Source: Panulirus ornatus (taxonomy: Eukaryota > Arthropoda > Malacostraca > Decapoda > Palinuridae). From it: a stretch of DNA of 64,000 bases. The stretch lies in contig NC_092269.1 of NCBI RefSeq assembly GCF_036320965.1, positions 35,786,843 to 35,850,842 of the forward strand. The letters run 5' to 3'. The notes below the pieces were generated by a model, which was not told the DNA's origin, searched no databases, and was given only the letters and a program-made list of their open reading frames with translations. Shown piece after piece: positions 35,309 through 44,631 of this stretch (position 1 is its first letter; every line of letters begins with the position of its first letter). The position numbers and the translations under genes are program-made.

Positions 35309-35310
<2 letters not shown>
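35046..35310. other. Complex unique segment
   Basis: No ORF or element. The part 35060-35300 has GCATTATAACGGGTTTTAG, GGCCCGGGTGCAACATTTGC and GGTAATTATTACGGCTTATT, a repeat-free sequence that stands out from its surroundings and could be a regulatory element. Confidence 0.25.

Positions 35311-35342
<32 letters not shown>
35311..35342. repeat. (GT)n microsatellite
   Basis: Perfect GT tract of about 15 units. Confidence 0.95.
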
Positions 35343-35345
<3 letters not shown>

Positions 35346-35780
35346 GGGTAGTATTCGGTTTACCAAAGACCAGTAACAGTTTTAGATGTATTCGGGTTTA
35401 TTTGAAAAAGCCCCAGAATGAAGCAAGGGGGGTTTGATTTGGGTATTCGGTTTCGGTTTGTTTACACCACGGGGCCGAGGGAGGGTAGTTGCTGCGCCAT
35501 CCAGCTCCGACACGCATCACGAACGTAAAAACTTGATCGTGAGGTCGTTAAAAAAAAAATAACTAATCGTAAAAGATGCGAGAGAGAAAAATACCATCAC
35601 GCACGTTGAAATAAACTACATATAAACGCGGTGTCTGTGCCCTGAAGTGTCTATAATTTGAGTTAATGGTTTAATGGGCCATCACTCGGCTCCTGTCACC
35701 AGCGTGCAAACAAGTTAGGACCCTGGTCACGTGACGGGTGTGCAGGGCCTGTGGGTCCATGATGATGTGGACCGGTTAGA
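35343..35780. other. Intergenic stretch without gene
   Basis: Unique sequence leading into the 29-bp array; nothing recognised. Confidence 0.5.
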
Positions 35781-36215
35781 CGTGGATATGCTATAGTGCT
35801 ATATCCAAGCGTGGATATGCTATAGTGCTATATCCAAGCGTGGATATGCTATAGTGCTATATCCAAGCGTGGATATGCTATAGTGCTATATCCAAACGTA
35901 GATATGCTATAGTGCTATATCCAAACGTGGATATGCTATAGTGCTATATCCAAGCGTGGATATGCTATAGTGCTATATCCAAGCGTAGATATGCTATAGT
36001 GCTATATCCAAACGTGGATATGCTATAGTGCTATATCCAGACGTGGGTATGCTATAGTGCTATATCCAAGCGTAGATATGCTATAGTGCTATATCCAAAC
36101 GTGGATATGCTATAGTGCTATATCCAGACGTGGGTATGCTATAGTGCTATATCCAAGCGTAGATATGCTATAGTGCTATATCCAAACGTGGATATGCTAT
36201 AGTGCTATATCCAAA
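35781..36215. repeat. 29-bp minisatellite, 15 copies, higher-order
   Basis: Fifteen exact-length units CGTGGATATGCTATAGTGCT plus ATATCCAAG (435 bp = 15 x 29). Each has the inverted repeat GGATAT...ATATCC. Copies 8-10 (CGTAGA-CAAA, CGTGGA-CAGA, CGTGGGT-CAAG) are repeated as copies 11-13, giving an 87-bp higher-order unit. Confidence 0.97.
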
Positions 36216-36555
36216 CTTCATTATATATGTAGCTCCATATTGGCTGACTTTTGAGTTTTTTTTTAAATTTGATTTTGATTTTAAAGTTGTTTCTAAAGTC
36301 TGTGACGGATCAGTTTGGGGATTGAGAATGCACCAGATCAGTTAGAAAGTGAGATGGTCGAAGCAGATATGTTTAGCTTGTGTCATTGATCAGTATTTAC
36401 ATGTTTTTGTGTTACCATAACCCGTGGATGAGTCCATATCCTCCACTGCGAAACTGCGAAAGTTAATTTGCACGGCGAGATGGCCCCTCGGTATGACTCC
36501 ATGGCCATTGACCTAACTCAGAACAGTGAGGTCTGAGGCCAAGCCATGATGATAA
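36216..36555. other. Intergenic stretch without gene
   Basis: Unique sequence between two minisatellites; nothing recognised. Confidence 0.5.
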
Positions 36556-36965
36556 TCGTCCCCAAGGGTCGTATCGTCGTCGTGCTCAAGGGTCGTTCCG
36601 TCGTACTCAAGGGTCGTTCCGCTATGCTCAAGGGTCGTTCCGCTGTGCTCAAGGGTCGTTCCGTCGTGCTCAAGGGTCGTTCCGTCGTGCTCAAGGGTCG
36701 TACCATCGTGCTCAAGGGTCGTACCATCGTGCTCAAGGGTCGTACCGTCGTGCTCAAGGGTCGTACCGTCGTGCTCAAGGGTCGTTCCGTCGTGCTGAAG
36801 GGTCGTTCCGCTATGCTCAAGGGTCTTTCCGTCGTGCTCAAGGGTCGTTCCGTCGTGCTGAAGGGTCGTTCCGCTATGCTCAAGGGTCTTTCCGTCGTGC
36901 TCAAGGGTCGTTCCATCGTGCTCAAGGGTCGTTCCGTCGTGCTGAAGGGTCGTATCGTTGTGGTT
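36556..36965. repeat. 21-bp minisatellite, about 19 copies
   Basis: Unit CGTCGTGCTCAAGGGTCGTT plus C, with ordered variants (CATCGTG, GCTATGC, GTGCTGAAG). Open frames of 135-163 codons on both strands read as seven-residue repeats (KGRSVVL; STTERPL; HDGTTLE). Related units at 32211-32290, 28672-28815, 30640-30692 and about 270-330 make this the largest locus of a dispersed family. Confidence 0.96.
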
Positions 36966-37241
36966 TAGCAGAGACACCAGGACCTGAAGTAACTCTGGCC
37001 ACATCTCACCACTTTACCCCCCCTCAGTACCTACCGTCACCACACCTAGATGCGGGCCCCCGTGTTCTAGAGTCGTCAGTAGTACTCACGCTCTCGTGCC
37101 TCTGTCTGCCACACTCTGGTTCGCCCGTTGGCTTGAACGCCAGGAACCTCCTCCTTGTGGCGCTCTCCGTCATGCATCCGTTCTACCAGCAGAGCCAGGC
37201 ATAAGAACAGCCATTACTTCAATCACAACTTCTCCGGTCAC

Positions 37242-37285
<44 letters not shown>

Positions 37286-37872
37286 GGTGTGTGTGTGTTT
37301 TGCGTGCTCTGCCGTAGAAAGAAAATGTCCGGCTGGCTTGGACAGTGAATCTTTTCCCCCGGTGTGTTTTATGGAAATACGTTGGTCCCATATTGACGTG
37401 TGCGCTGCCTCAAGGCCATCGTTCGCTAGTGAGTGGTCGACAGTTGAGGGAGTTGACCGTCTCCCTTCGAATGAATTTCCCGCCCAATAGTGGATTTTCT
37501 TTCTTTTTTTTTCCCGAATCCCGTGAGGAAAATAAAAATCCCCTGGAACACTTGTGGAAGACGAGGAGTTTATTTTATTTTTTTCCTCCCTTACATCTCA
37601 TGCCCCAGAGGAAGGCCACTTGTATCAAATATTGTTGGCTCCTTCGAGATATATTGACATTTTCAGAGTTTGTGCTCTAGAATTTGGCTGGTTATGATAC
37701 GGAACTAAACAGATACAGATATGGAAAGCGCGAAAGATAAATGACGTTCGAAAAAAAATTTTGAACCATAAGTTTTATATCAAGAATTTATTTGATGTTT
37801 AGTCACTTTAGGTGGGAATTTTTTCCCCCTCCTCGTTGTCTGTTACATGCTACCAGGCCAAGATATTCTCCT
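36966..37872. other. Intergenic stretch with one (GT)n
   Basis: (GT)n at about 37243-37276 followed by GGGT repeats. The rest is unique; no gene recognised. Confidence 0.5.
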
Positions 37873-38045
37873 CAGTGATGTGGTGTAGCGGTTAGCGTCC
37901 CTGAACGTGACGCATTCACGGGCTCGACCCAGGGTCGAGCGTCTGGGTTCGAATCCTGCTGGGGCGGCAGTCGGTCCACAATCAACCCAGCTGTTCATCC
38001 ACCCATAGGGGTTTGGTTGATAGGATAGGTACCTGGCTCAGGCTA

Positions 38046-38048
<3 letters not shown>
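37873..38048 (+). mobile_element. tRNA-derived SINE head and body
   Basis: RNA polymerase III promoter boxes of a tRNA-like head are intact: A box TGGTGTAGCGG (37881-37891) and B box GGTTCGAATCC (37946-37956). The body has CCCAGCTGTTCATCCAC and GTACCTGGCTCAGGCTAGG, matching the copy on the minus strand at 23927-24285. It then runs into (AT)n and the LINE-type tail is missing. It is not a functional tRNA: about 55 bases separate the boxes and no cloverleaf acceptor closes. Confidence 0.88.
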
Positions 38049-38138
<90 letters not shown>

Positions 38139-38143
38139 TTTTT
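38049..38143. repeat. (AT)n array plus T-run
   Basis: AT array of about 72 bases followed by about 24 T residues. It separates the SINE from family B copy 2; the T-run is the A-rich 3' end of that minus-strand element. Confidence 0.95.
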
Positions 38144-38378
38144 TCATACTATTCGCCATTTCCCGCATTAGCGAGGTAGCGCTAAGAACAGAGGACTGGG
38201 CCTTTGAGGGAATATCCTCACCTGGCCCCCTTCTCTGTTCCTTCTTTTGGAAAAAAAAAAATAAAAAAAAAAAAACGAGAGGGGAGGATTTCCAGCCCCC
38301 CGCTCCCTTCCCTTTTAGTCGCCTTCTACGACACGCAGGGAATACGTGGGAAGTATTCTTTCTCCCCTATCCCCAGGG

Positions 38379-38382
<4 letters not shown>
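38144..38382 (-). mobile_element. Family B copy 2, near full length
   Basis: On the minus strand: TATCCCTGGGGATAGGGGAG, AAGAATACTTCCCACG, GTCGTAGAAGGCGACT, GGGGGGCTGGAAATCC, an A/T-rich linker, AAGAAGGAACAGAGAAGGGG, GGATATTCCCTCAAAGGCCC, then the tail GCGCTACCTCGC-TAAT-GCGGGAAATGGCG. Both ends abut (AT)n or T-runs. Very similar to copy 3, 293 bp further on, so the pair may be a local duplication of an (AT)n+B block. No ORF. Confidence 0.92.

Positions 38383-38436
<54 letters not shown>
38383..38436. repeat. (AT)n array between family B copies
   Basis: AT array separating B copy 2 from B copy 3. Confidence 0.95.
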
Positions 38437-38439
<3 letters not shown>

Positions 38440-38667
38440 TTCTTTCATGCTATTCGCCATTTCCCGCATTAGCGAGGTAGCGTTGAGAACAAAGGACTGG
38501 GCCCTTGAGGGAATATCCTCACCTGGGCCCCTTCTCTGTTCCCTCTTTTGGAAAATTAAAAAAAAAAGTGAGAGGGGAGGATTTCCAGCCCCCCGCTCCC
38601 TCCCCTTTTAGTCGCCTTCTACGACACGCAGGGAATACGTGGGAAGTATTCTTTCTCCCCTATCCCC

Positions 38668-38672
<5 letters not shown>
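38437..38672 (-). mobile_element. Family B copy 3, near full length
   Basis: Same order of segments as copy 2, with a few substitutions (CGTTGAGAAC versus CGCTAAGAAC near the tail, GGGCCC versus GGCCCC) and a shorter A-rich linker. It lies head-to-tail with copy 2, with (AT)n on both sides. Confidence 0.92.

Positions 38673-38758
<86 letters not shown>
38673..38758. repeat. (AT)n array
   Basis: AT array of about 85 bases at the 5' end of B copy 3, with one GT interruption near its right end. Confidence 0.95.
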
Positions 38759-38759
<1 letters not shown>

Positions 38760-39055
38760 TTAGCATTAATGGGATGGCCTTGATTAGGGCCTCGGCCGCC
38801 CGTGCCATCTCAGCTGACATAAAGATTATATACCTATGAATCGCGTGTACCCATGTTCAGTCCTGGGGTGGACAACCCAATGGCCACCATCTTAGCTCTT
38901 CCTTCCCCTCCTGTCATGTTACTTTGGTTGGTTGGTTAGGTTGGCTTCCTGGCATAATGTATGTCAGAGCTGCACGGGGGTGAGAGGTGGGATGTGTACA
39001 AATATAGCTGTAGTTCGTGTGCTTCTATGCGCTACTTCGCTAAAGTGGGAAAGGT

Positions 39056-39058
<3 letters not shown>
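38759..39058 (+). mobile_element. Possible further element with the shared tail
   Basis: Starts TTAGCATTAATGGGATGGCC, TTGATTAGGGCCTCGGCCGC and ends at 39026-39058 in GCGCTACTTCGC-TAAA-GTGGGAAAGGTGA, clearly related to the family A/B tails, then (GT)n. The middle (GGTTGGTTGGTTAGG) has no match elsewhere in the window. It may be a separate non-autonomous family or an old tail fragment beside unrelated DNA. Confidence 0.45.

Positions 39059-39095
<37 letters not shown>
39059..39095. repeat. (GT)n microsatellite
   Basis: GT tract starting right after the tail-like sequence. Confidence 0.95.
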
Positions 39096-39098
<3 letters not shown>

Positions 39099-39410
39099 AA
39101 ACGCTGTGTTTGTCATTGATTGGTAACCCCGCTTCATTTTTCAAGATGTGTTGTTCATTTACCAGTTCGAGTTGAGGGAACGTATTGTTTTGACTGTGGT
39201 ATTAAAATTTGTAACGTAATCATTCGTCGTAAAATTTCCGTGTTGTTGTCCCCGTCATCATGACGTGTATGAACGACCAAGATGCCGTAATTACGTTTTC
39301 TGACGTTGGTTATCATGTTAAAGTGTTCTCGGCCCGCCCCTTGTACTCGGGGAAATTTTTTTTCAAGTGTTCGTTAATTAAGAATGTGTGTGTTGGTTCT
39401 GTCTCTTGCG

Positions 39411-39412
<2 letters not shown>

Positions 39413-39498
<86 letters not shown>

Positions 39499-39602
39499 TC
39501 TCATCTCATCTCATCTCCTATATTATATTCGTCTCGAGTCACTGTCTTCTCCCAGCTGGTATACGGGAAGGAGAGAGAGCGGGGGAGGAGGAATGTTGCG
39601 GT

Positions 39603-39665
<63 letters not shown>
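39413..39665. repeat. (CT)n and (GA)n in inverted arrangement
   Basis: (CT)n of about 82 bases (39413-39496) and (GA)n of about 60 bases (39605-39665), 109 bases apart. They are complementary and could pair as a long imperfect hairpin in single-stranded DNA or RNA. Confidence 0.95.
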
Positions 39666-39668
<3 letters not shown>

Positions 39669-40095
39669 GGAACTGACAGGGATTGATGGCTGGGCGTTAG
39701 CGTAGATTTACAGTGAGCAGTGTGGAGCGGTCCTTGTGAGGGACGTGGTTAAGTATATATGTATATATGGGGCGGGGGTGACGTGGGCAGCGGGGCTGAG
39801 GACGATGGTAGTGTGTTGTTTTTATGGAGGGGGATTTTAGGCTTGAAGAATCATGGGGAGAGTCTTGTGCGAGGGGCGGTCACCTAAGTCACCCCAATGG
39901 TAGGGATGCAAGGGAGTCCAGAGCGACGCACGTGTGTGTGTGTGGGTGTGTGTGCGGTAAAAACCTCCTCGTCGACTGTGGGGTTCTGAAAGAAATTACT
40001 AGTGTGTGCACCTGTCCTTTATAAGTCCATGTTCATACTCTCTCCTGTGTCATTCACTCGTGTCACTGGGATTCATTTTACTAGGTGAACCACGC
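39666..40095. other. Intergenic stretch without gene
   Basis: Unique sequence with a short GT run near 39930; nothing recognised. Confidence 0.5.
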
Positions 40096-40376
40096 CCGTA
40101 CGAACGCGTATGTTAAAGCTTTGTTTTTTGCATGTAAATGTACTCCCATTTACATGCTTCATTGACACCAAAGGTGTAAATGAAGCTTCATGAAGCACGA
40201 CCATACGTAAGTGTATCTTAAAGCTCTATGCATGTAAATGTACGCGCATTTACATTCTTCATTGACACCAAAGGTGTAAATGAAGCTTCATGAAGCACGA
40301 CCATACGTACGTGTATCTTAAAGCTCTATGCATGTAAATGTACGCGCATTTACATGCTTCATTTACACCAAAGGTG
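40096..40376. repeat. 100-bp tandem repeat with nested palindromes
   Basis: Just under three units at exactly 100-bp spacing (CATGTAAATG at 40131, 40231 and 40331). Each unit has hairpin 1 CATGTAAATG-6 nt-CATTTACATG, hairpin 2 CTTCATTxACACC-AAA-GGTGTAAATGAAG and the palindrome GCTTCATGAAGC. The third copy stops in hairpin 2 at AAAGGTGAGTT. No ORF; the unit's identity is unknown. Confidence 0.95.
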
Positions 40377-40682
40377 AGTTATAGCTTTAGCTTTACCTTA
40401 CGTATAGCCTGCGACTGTTTTGGAGCTGTCCACTACCTCCACAGCTGGCTGGGTGTGGCACCTCGTGTGAGATCTCTCACTGAGGCTGGAGGCTCACGCC
40501 CCTGCCTCACGGTGCATCAGAACTCGCCGACTCCTCCTGCGTCAGGTGTCGCTGGATCTCAGCCCGGCAGCAGGAGCGAGGGGCACCAGGTGCCGTGGAG
40601 TGGCACGGGTGGGTCGTGCGTCAGTGGGGGTTCCTAGTGATTCGGTGGTGGCGTCCTAGTGTGCGGCTGGGCGCGGTCAAAA

Positions 40683-40684
<2 letters not shown>
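40377..40684. other. Intergenic stretch without gene
   Basis: GC-richer unique sequence inside a 99-codon open frame that begins in the 100-bp repeat; no domain recognised. Confidence 0.4.
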
Positions 40685-40765
<81 letters not shown>

Positions 40766-40772
40766 ACCTAAC

Positions 40773-40833
<61 letters not shown>
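40685..40833. repeat. (CT)n-loop-(GA)n long inverted repeat
   Basis: (CT)n of about 80 bases, a 12-nt spacer containing AACCTAACCT, then (GA)n of about 59 bases. The two arms are complementary and could form a cruciform or hairpin with a short loop. Confidence 0.96.
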
Positions 40834-40836
<3 letters not shown>

Positions 40837-41164
40837 CTCCTGTCGCAAACAGACGTGTGCCAGCTGTCTTACCCTCCATTAATCCTCGTTCTTTATGGAA
40901 TATATCAGTTCCGTTGAGCCACATCCTCCCATCGATAGCTCATCTGGTGATCACCCGGATGGGAGGGGGGGTTCTTTTTTTCCCTCGTAGGGAGAGGGGA
41001 GGGAAGGATTGGGAGGGAGGGAGGGGGTGGAAGGGCTGCGGTGGCTTTGTTCTCCAGATAATGCAACAAGAAATACCACACAATTTCTCCCCCTTCCCCC
41101 CCTGGTGAAGACGAAAGAAGGCGGGAATCGATGCAGTGATAAAGATCTCACGGAGGCTCCTTCT

Positions 41165-41202
<38 letters not shown>

Positions 41203-41468
41203 CGCCGGTGATGCTCATTCTACGTGCGTTGCATGTGGTCCTGAAGCGATGGTGGCGACAGGAAAGAATGAAGGGAAGAAAAGGCAAAAAAGGGAGGGAG
41301 GTAAGGGGGGGGGGGGGAAGAAGGAGGTGGGTAGAGAGAGACAGAGAGTTCGATATGTTTGAAGGAGGAGGAGGAGGTGGTGGTGGAGAATGCCACCTGG
41401 CCATGGAGCGATGATGTTTTCCTGAGGGAGAACAAGAGATGGGTGTCGCGCTGTTGCCAGGGATGAAT
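40834..41468. other. Intergenic stretch, purine-rich, with (CA)n
   Basis: (CA)n at 41165-41200 and a G/A-rich segment at about 41265-41420 including a G11 run. No gene. Confidence 0.6.

Positions 41469-41533
<65 letters not shown>
41469..41533. repeat. (CT)n microsatellite
   Basis: Perfect CT tract of about 32 units. Confidence 0.96.
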
Positions 41534-41535
<2 letters not shown>

Positions 41536-41649
41536 CGCTGGACCTAAATAGAACGCTGACATTTTATGATTTCGTGTCCGCTGAGTTGGCGGTTTATCTA
41601 AATAGTCATCACAGCTGTTCACCATCCCTCCCCTCACGGCTGGTCGATA

Positions 41650-41739
41650 AAGGAAGGGAGGAGGGGGCCAAGTGAAGAATTTTCCCCTCTTAGGCTCAGT
41701 CCTCTGTTCTTAACGCTGCCTCGGTAACGCGGGAAATTG

Positions 41740-41743
<4 letters not shown>
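41650..41743 (+). mobile_element. Family B copy 4, 3' fragment
   Basis: Contains GGAGGGGGCCAAGTGAAGAA, CTCAGTCCTCTGTTCTTAAC and the tail CGCTGCCTCGG-TAAC-GCGGGAAATTGTG before (AT)n. It is 5'-truncated and more diverged than copies 2 and 3. Confidence 0.85.
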
Positions 41744-41823
<80 letters not shown>

Positions 41824-41845
41824 TAGATAGATAGATAGATAGATA
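41744..41845. repeat. (AT)n passing into (ATAG)n
   Basis: AT array of about 76 bases after the B tail, then six GATA units. Confidence 0.95.
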
Positions 41846-41935
41846 ATTCTTGCGCCTGGTAAGTATGTTGTCCTTTGGTCTAGGAGCAACTTATCCCTGC
41901 GTCTGTTGATAAACATCTTATGCACTGCGTCATTT

Positions 41936-41936
<1 letters not shown>

Positions 41937-41996
<60 letters not shown>
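41937..41996. repeat. (CA)n microsatellite
   Basis: Perfect CA tract of about 29 units; a shorter CA run follows at about 42068-42084. Confidence 0.96.
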
Positions 41997-41997
<1 letters not shown>

Positions 41998-42448
41998 CTT
42001 CCGTCCATGACGGACCTTCTGGGGTGGAGAGGCCGAGCGAGGCAGAGAGGATGATTCTTGTGTGTGTCTCACACACACACACACGTAACATACACACGGA
42101 CGTCCCGTCCCGGTGTGTTGCTAATGATGGGTCGGGTCGTTGGGGCTCGAACTGAGGTTAGTAGTGTGTATGTCTTGTGTCTCGTATGCTCCTCCGCCCG
42201 CTGACTAGCTTATCGAACCAGTATTTCTCTCATAATCTCTGATGTTGTCTTTGGGGATGAACTTTGAATTTTGGTCACATTGATTGCCCGGGCCATGTGG
42301 ACAATATTGCTATTCCCATCGCAATTTTTCGAACTCCTTTTGTAATTGACTTGTTCTGCAGTTGGTAATCACCTTCTGTTGTGGCAACAGCCACGTTGGC
42401 TATCGGGATCTAAGATTCATCCGCACATAACGTGGTATGTGGAAGTCA
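41997..42448. other. Unique DNA, possible conserved segment
   Basis: No gene seen. The part 42235-42365 (TTGAATTTTGGTCACATTGA, GGACAATATTGCTATTCCC, TTTTGTAATTGAC) is repeat-free and has SOX- and homeodomain-like cores. Confidence 0.25.
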
Positions 42449-42456
42449 TCAGTTAT

Positions 42457-42535
<79 letters not shown>

Positions 42536-42549
42536 CATTATTATTATTA

Positions 42550-42596
<47 letters not shown>

Positions 42597-42630
42597 GTTA
42601 TTATTGTTATTATTATTGATATTATTATTA

Positions 42631-42674
<44 letters not shown>

Positions 42675-42726
42675 ATTATTATTATTATCAATATTATCAT
42701 CATCATTATTATTATTAATATTATTA

Positions 42727-42776
<50 letters not shown>

Positions 42777-42804
42777 ATCATTTTTATTATTAATATTATT
42801 ATTA

Positions 42805-42879
<75 letters not shown>

Positions 42880-42898
42880 ATATTATTATTATTGTTAA

Positions 42899-42956
<58 letters not shown>
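42449..42956. repeat. Long (ATT)n array with ATC, GTT and AAT variants
   Basis: About 500 bases of TTA/ATT triplets punctuated by CAT, GTT, AAT and GAT variants that keep the triplet phase almost throughout. The 190-290-codon frames (poly-Leu, poly-Ile, poly-Tyr) are artefacts. Confidence 0.97.
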
Positions 42957-42957
<1 letters not shown>

Positions 42958-43026
42958 GAAAACAGGGATTTCTTGAAAGATGTCTCTCTCCCTGGGGAAA
43001 AAGATTTGACGATGTGTCTATTTCTC

Positions 43027-43029
<3 letters not shown>

Positions 43030-43099
<70 letters not shown>

Positions 43100-43230
43100 G
43101 CCGTGGGGGTATTGAGAGTATTGCAGGCGATGTTCTGTGGAGGGTTAAGTGTTGGTCGATGGCGACGACGCCGTTTTCTTTCCCTGTTCAGGGAGGTGAA
43201 TGGAGGCAGCCCCACATTTGACGACGATCC

Positions 43231-43276
<46 letters not shown>
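43030..43276. repeat. (GA)n and (GT)n microsatellites
   Basis: (GA)n at 43030-43095 and (GT)n at 43232-43276. Confidence 0.96.
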
Positions 43277-43277
<1 letters not shown>

Positions 43278-43675
43278 ACCGCAGAGTTGATAATTATGAG
43301 GTGCATCCGAGGGTGTGAGGGATCTCCTCCTCCCTCCCTCCTCCCTCGCCTCATGATAGTGAAGTCGAGAATGAGAACGAATGAGATGGAAGGTCTGTGC
43401 GTGCAAGGGGGGGCGGCCCTCACGCAGACCACATGGTATGTGTGCGCTATGGGACAGTGGAGGAAAGAAAGATACGCGTATTGCCTTTCTGTGTTGTCGA
43501 TGATATATAACCGTTGGGTTGTGTGTACAAGGCTGGCCTCATGTGTTATGATGGTAGACTCAACATTTTTGTTTATATGGAGTGACCGAAGCCCTGATGG
43601 AGATCATACTTTTGATATTAAGAAAAAAAAAATAGTTAAAAAGGCAGATGAATATGAATAGAAGTGTAAGACAAC
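43277..43675. other. Intergenic stretch without gene
   Basis: Unique sequence, inside a plus-strand frame of 153 codons that starts in the GT tract. No domain recognised. Confidence 0.45.
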
Positions 43676-43848
43676 TTAAGAATTTTGTAAGTAGAAGAGT
43701 TTGTCGCAAAATAGGTTAGGTCGTACTTATACGTGAAGGACGTGCGAAGCCAAAGAGTTCCAAAGCTGAGCGATGAAGGGAAAGAAATAGACGTCACATC
43801 GGCCCACCTTTTGAGTTGCCATGTGCCACACCCGAATGGCGTTAACAC
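43676..43848 (-). pseudogene. LINE ORF C-terminal fragment
   Basis: The minus-strand frame reads AIRVWHMATQKVGRCDV, FFPFIAQLWNSLASHV, then a stop and RPNLFCDKLFYLQNS. The FFPxxxxLWNSLPxxV motif followed by a YDLxxFK-like segment is the C-terminal signature after the reverse transcriptase domain of CR1/Jockey-group LINEs. An in-frame stop and the absence of the RT core show a short dead remnant. It may come from the same type of element as the RT fragment at 17475-17625. Confidence 0.75.
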
Positions 43849-44157
43849 TGTGGCTTGCTGGCTGCCTTCTATGTTTCCCCCCATCACACACCGTCAGAAC
43901 TTGACTGAACCTTAAGTTATGTACAGCAGGAGCCGCCCTTCCTTATCAAGGCCTGGTTTATAATGAAGTGAGGGGTGGTGTTGGGGCAATGGGGATGGGC
44001 TGTTGGAAAAGGGGTGGAGAAAGACATTGAAGGGAAGTTGAAGATAGAAGAGAGAATGGAAGTGTTTGTGGCAGGAGAAGGTGTTTTAAGTGCCGCCCGG
44101 CAGGTCGGTGTTAATGAGAGGGAACAACACCACACAGACGGTGTGGTGCAGACGTAT

Positions 44158-44292
44158 CCCTCCCCCCCCCCCCCCTCGCTTGCTGTGTTCCCCTCCTCCT
44201 CTTCTTCTTCCTCCTCCTCCTCCTCCTCCTCCTCCTCCTCCTCCTCCTCCTTCTCCTCCTCCTCCTCCTCCTCCTCTTCCTCATCTGGTATT
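44158..44292. repeat. C-run and (TCC)n pyrimidine tract
   Basis: C14 run, then TCC/TTC triplets over about 90 bases. The flanks to about 44640 stay pyrimidine-rich. Poly-Ser, poly-Pro and poly-Arg frames are artefacts. Confidence 0.93.
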
Positions 44293-44631
44293 CTATCCTC
44301 TCCTCTCCTCCCTTTGCCATTCCTCCCCTACATTATATACCACGACCTTCGCTTTTGATCCAACACTGCTGTTCCCACCCCCTCAACTCATCCTCCCTCC
44401 CCTTCCCCTCGCCGCGAGATCCCCCTTCCCTTGACTCCCCCCACCCCCAATCCACCACCCCCCACCGCTTTCCCTCCCTCCTCCCTTTCCTGGTGATGTC
44501 AGAGTCAGACGTGTATGATGAATGACGTAATTTTCTTGCCTGTCGCCCACAACCGCGCATTGTGACGGCCCTGCTCTTGTCTCCCCCCCCACCCCCCACC
44601 TCCCCTCCCGCCAACCCCTTACTCACACAGC

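Noticed and set aside
37873..37960. Functional tRNA gene
   Set aside because: Boxes are intact but spacing and lack of acceptor-stem pairing fit a SINE head, and a body shared with other copies follows.
40365..40376. Splice donor AAAGGTGAGT after the 100-bp repeat
   Set aside because: Consensus-like but with no exon evidence; arises at the breakpoint of the third repeat copy.
40731..40790. Internal telomere sequence
   Set aside because: Only two AACCT units, in the loop between CT and GA arms; too short to call a telomeric repeat.
42346..43221. 291-codon ORF with poly-Leu suggestive of a membrane protein
   Set aside because: Direct translation of the (ATT)n array plus a (GA)n tract.
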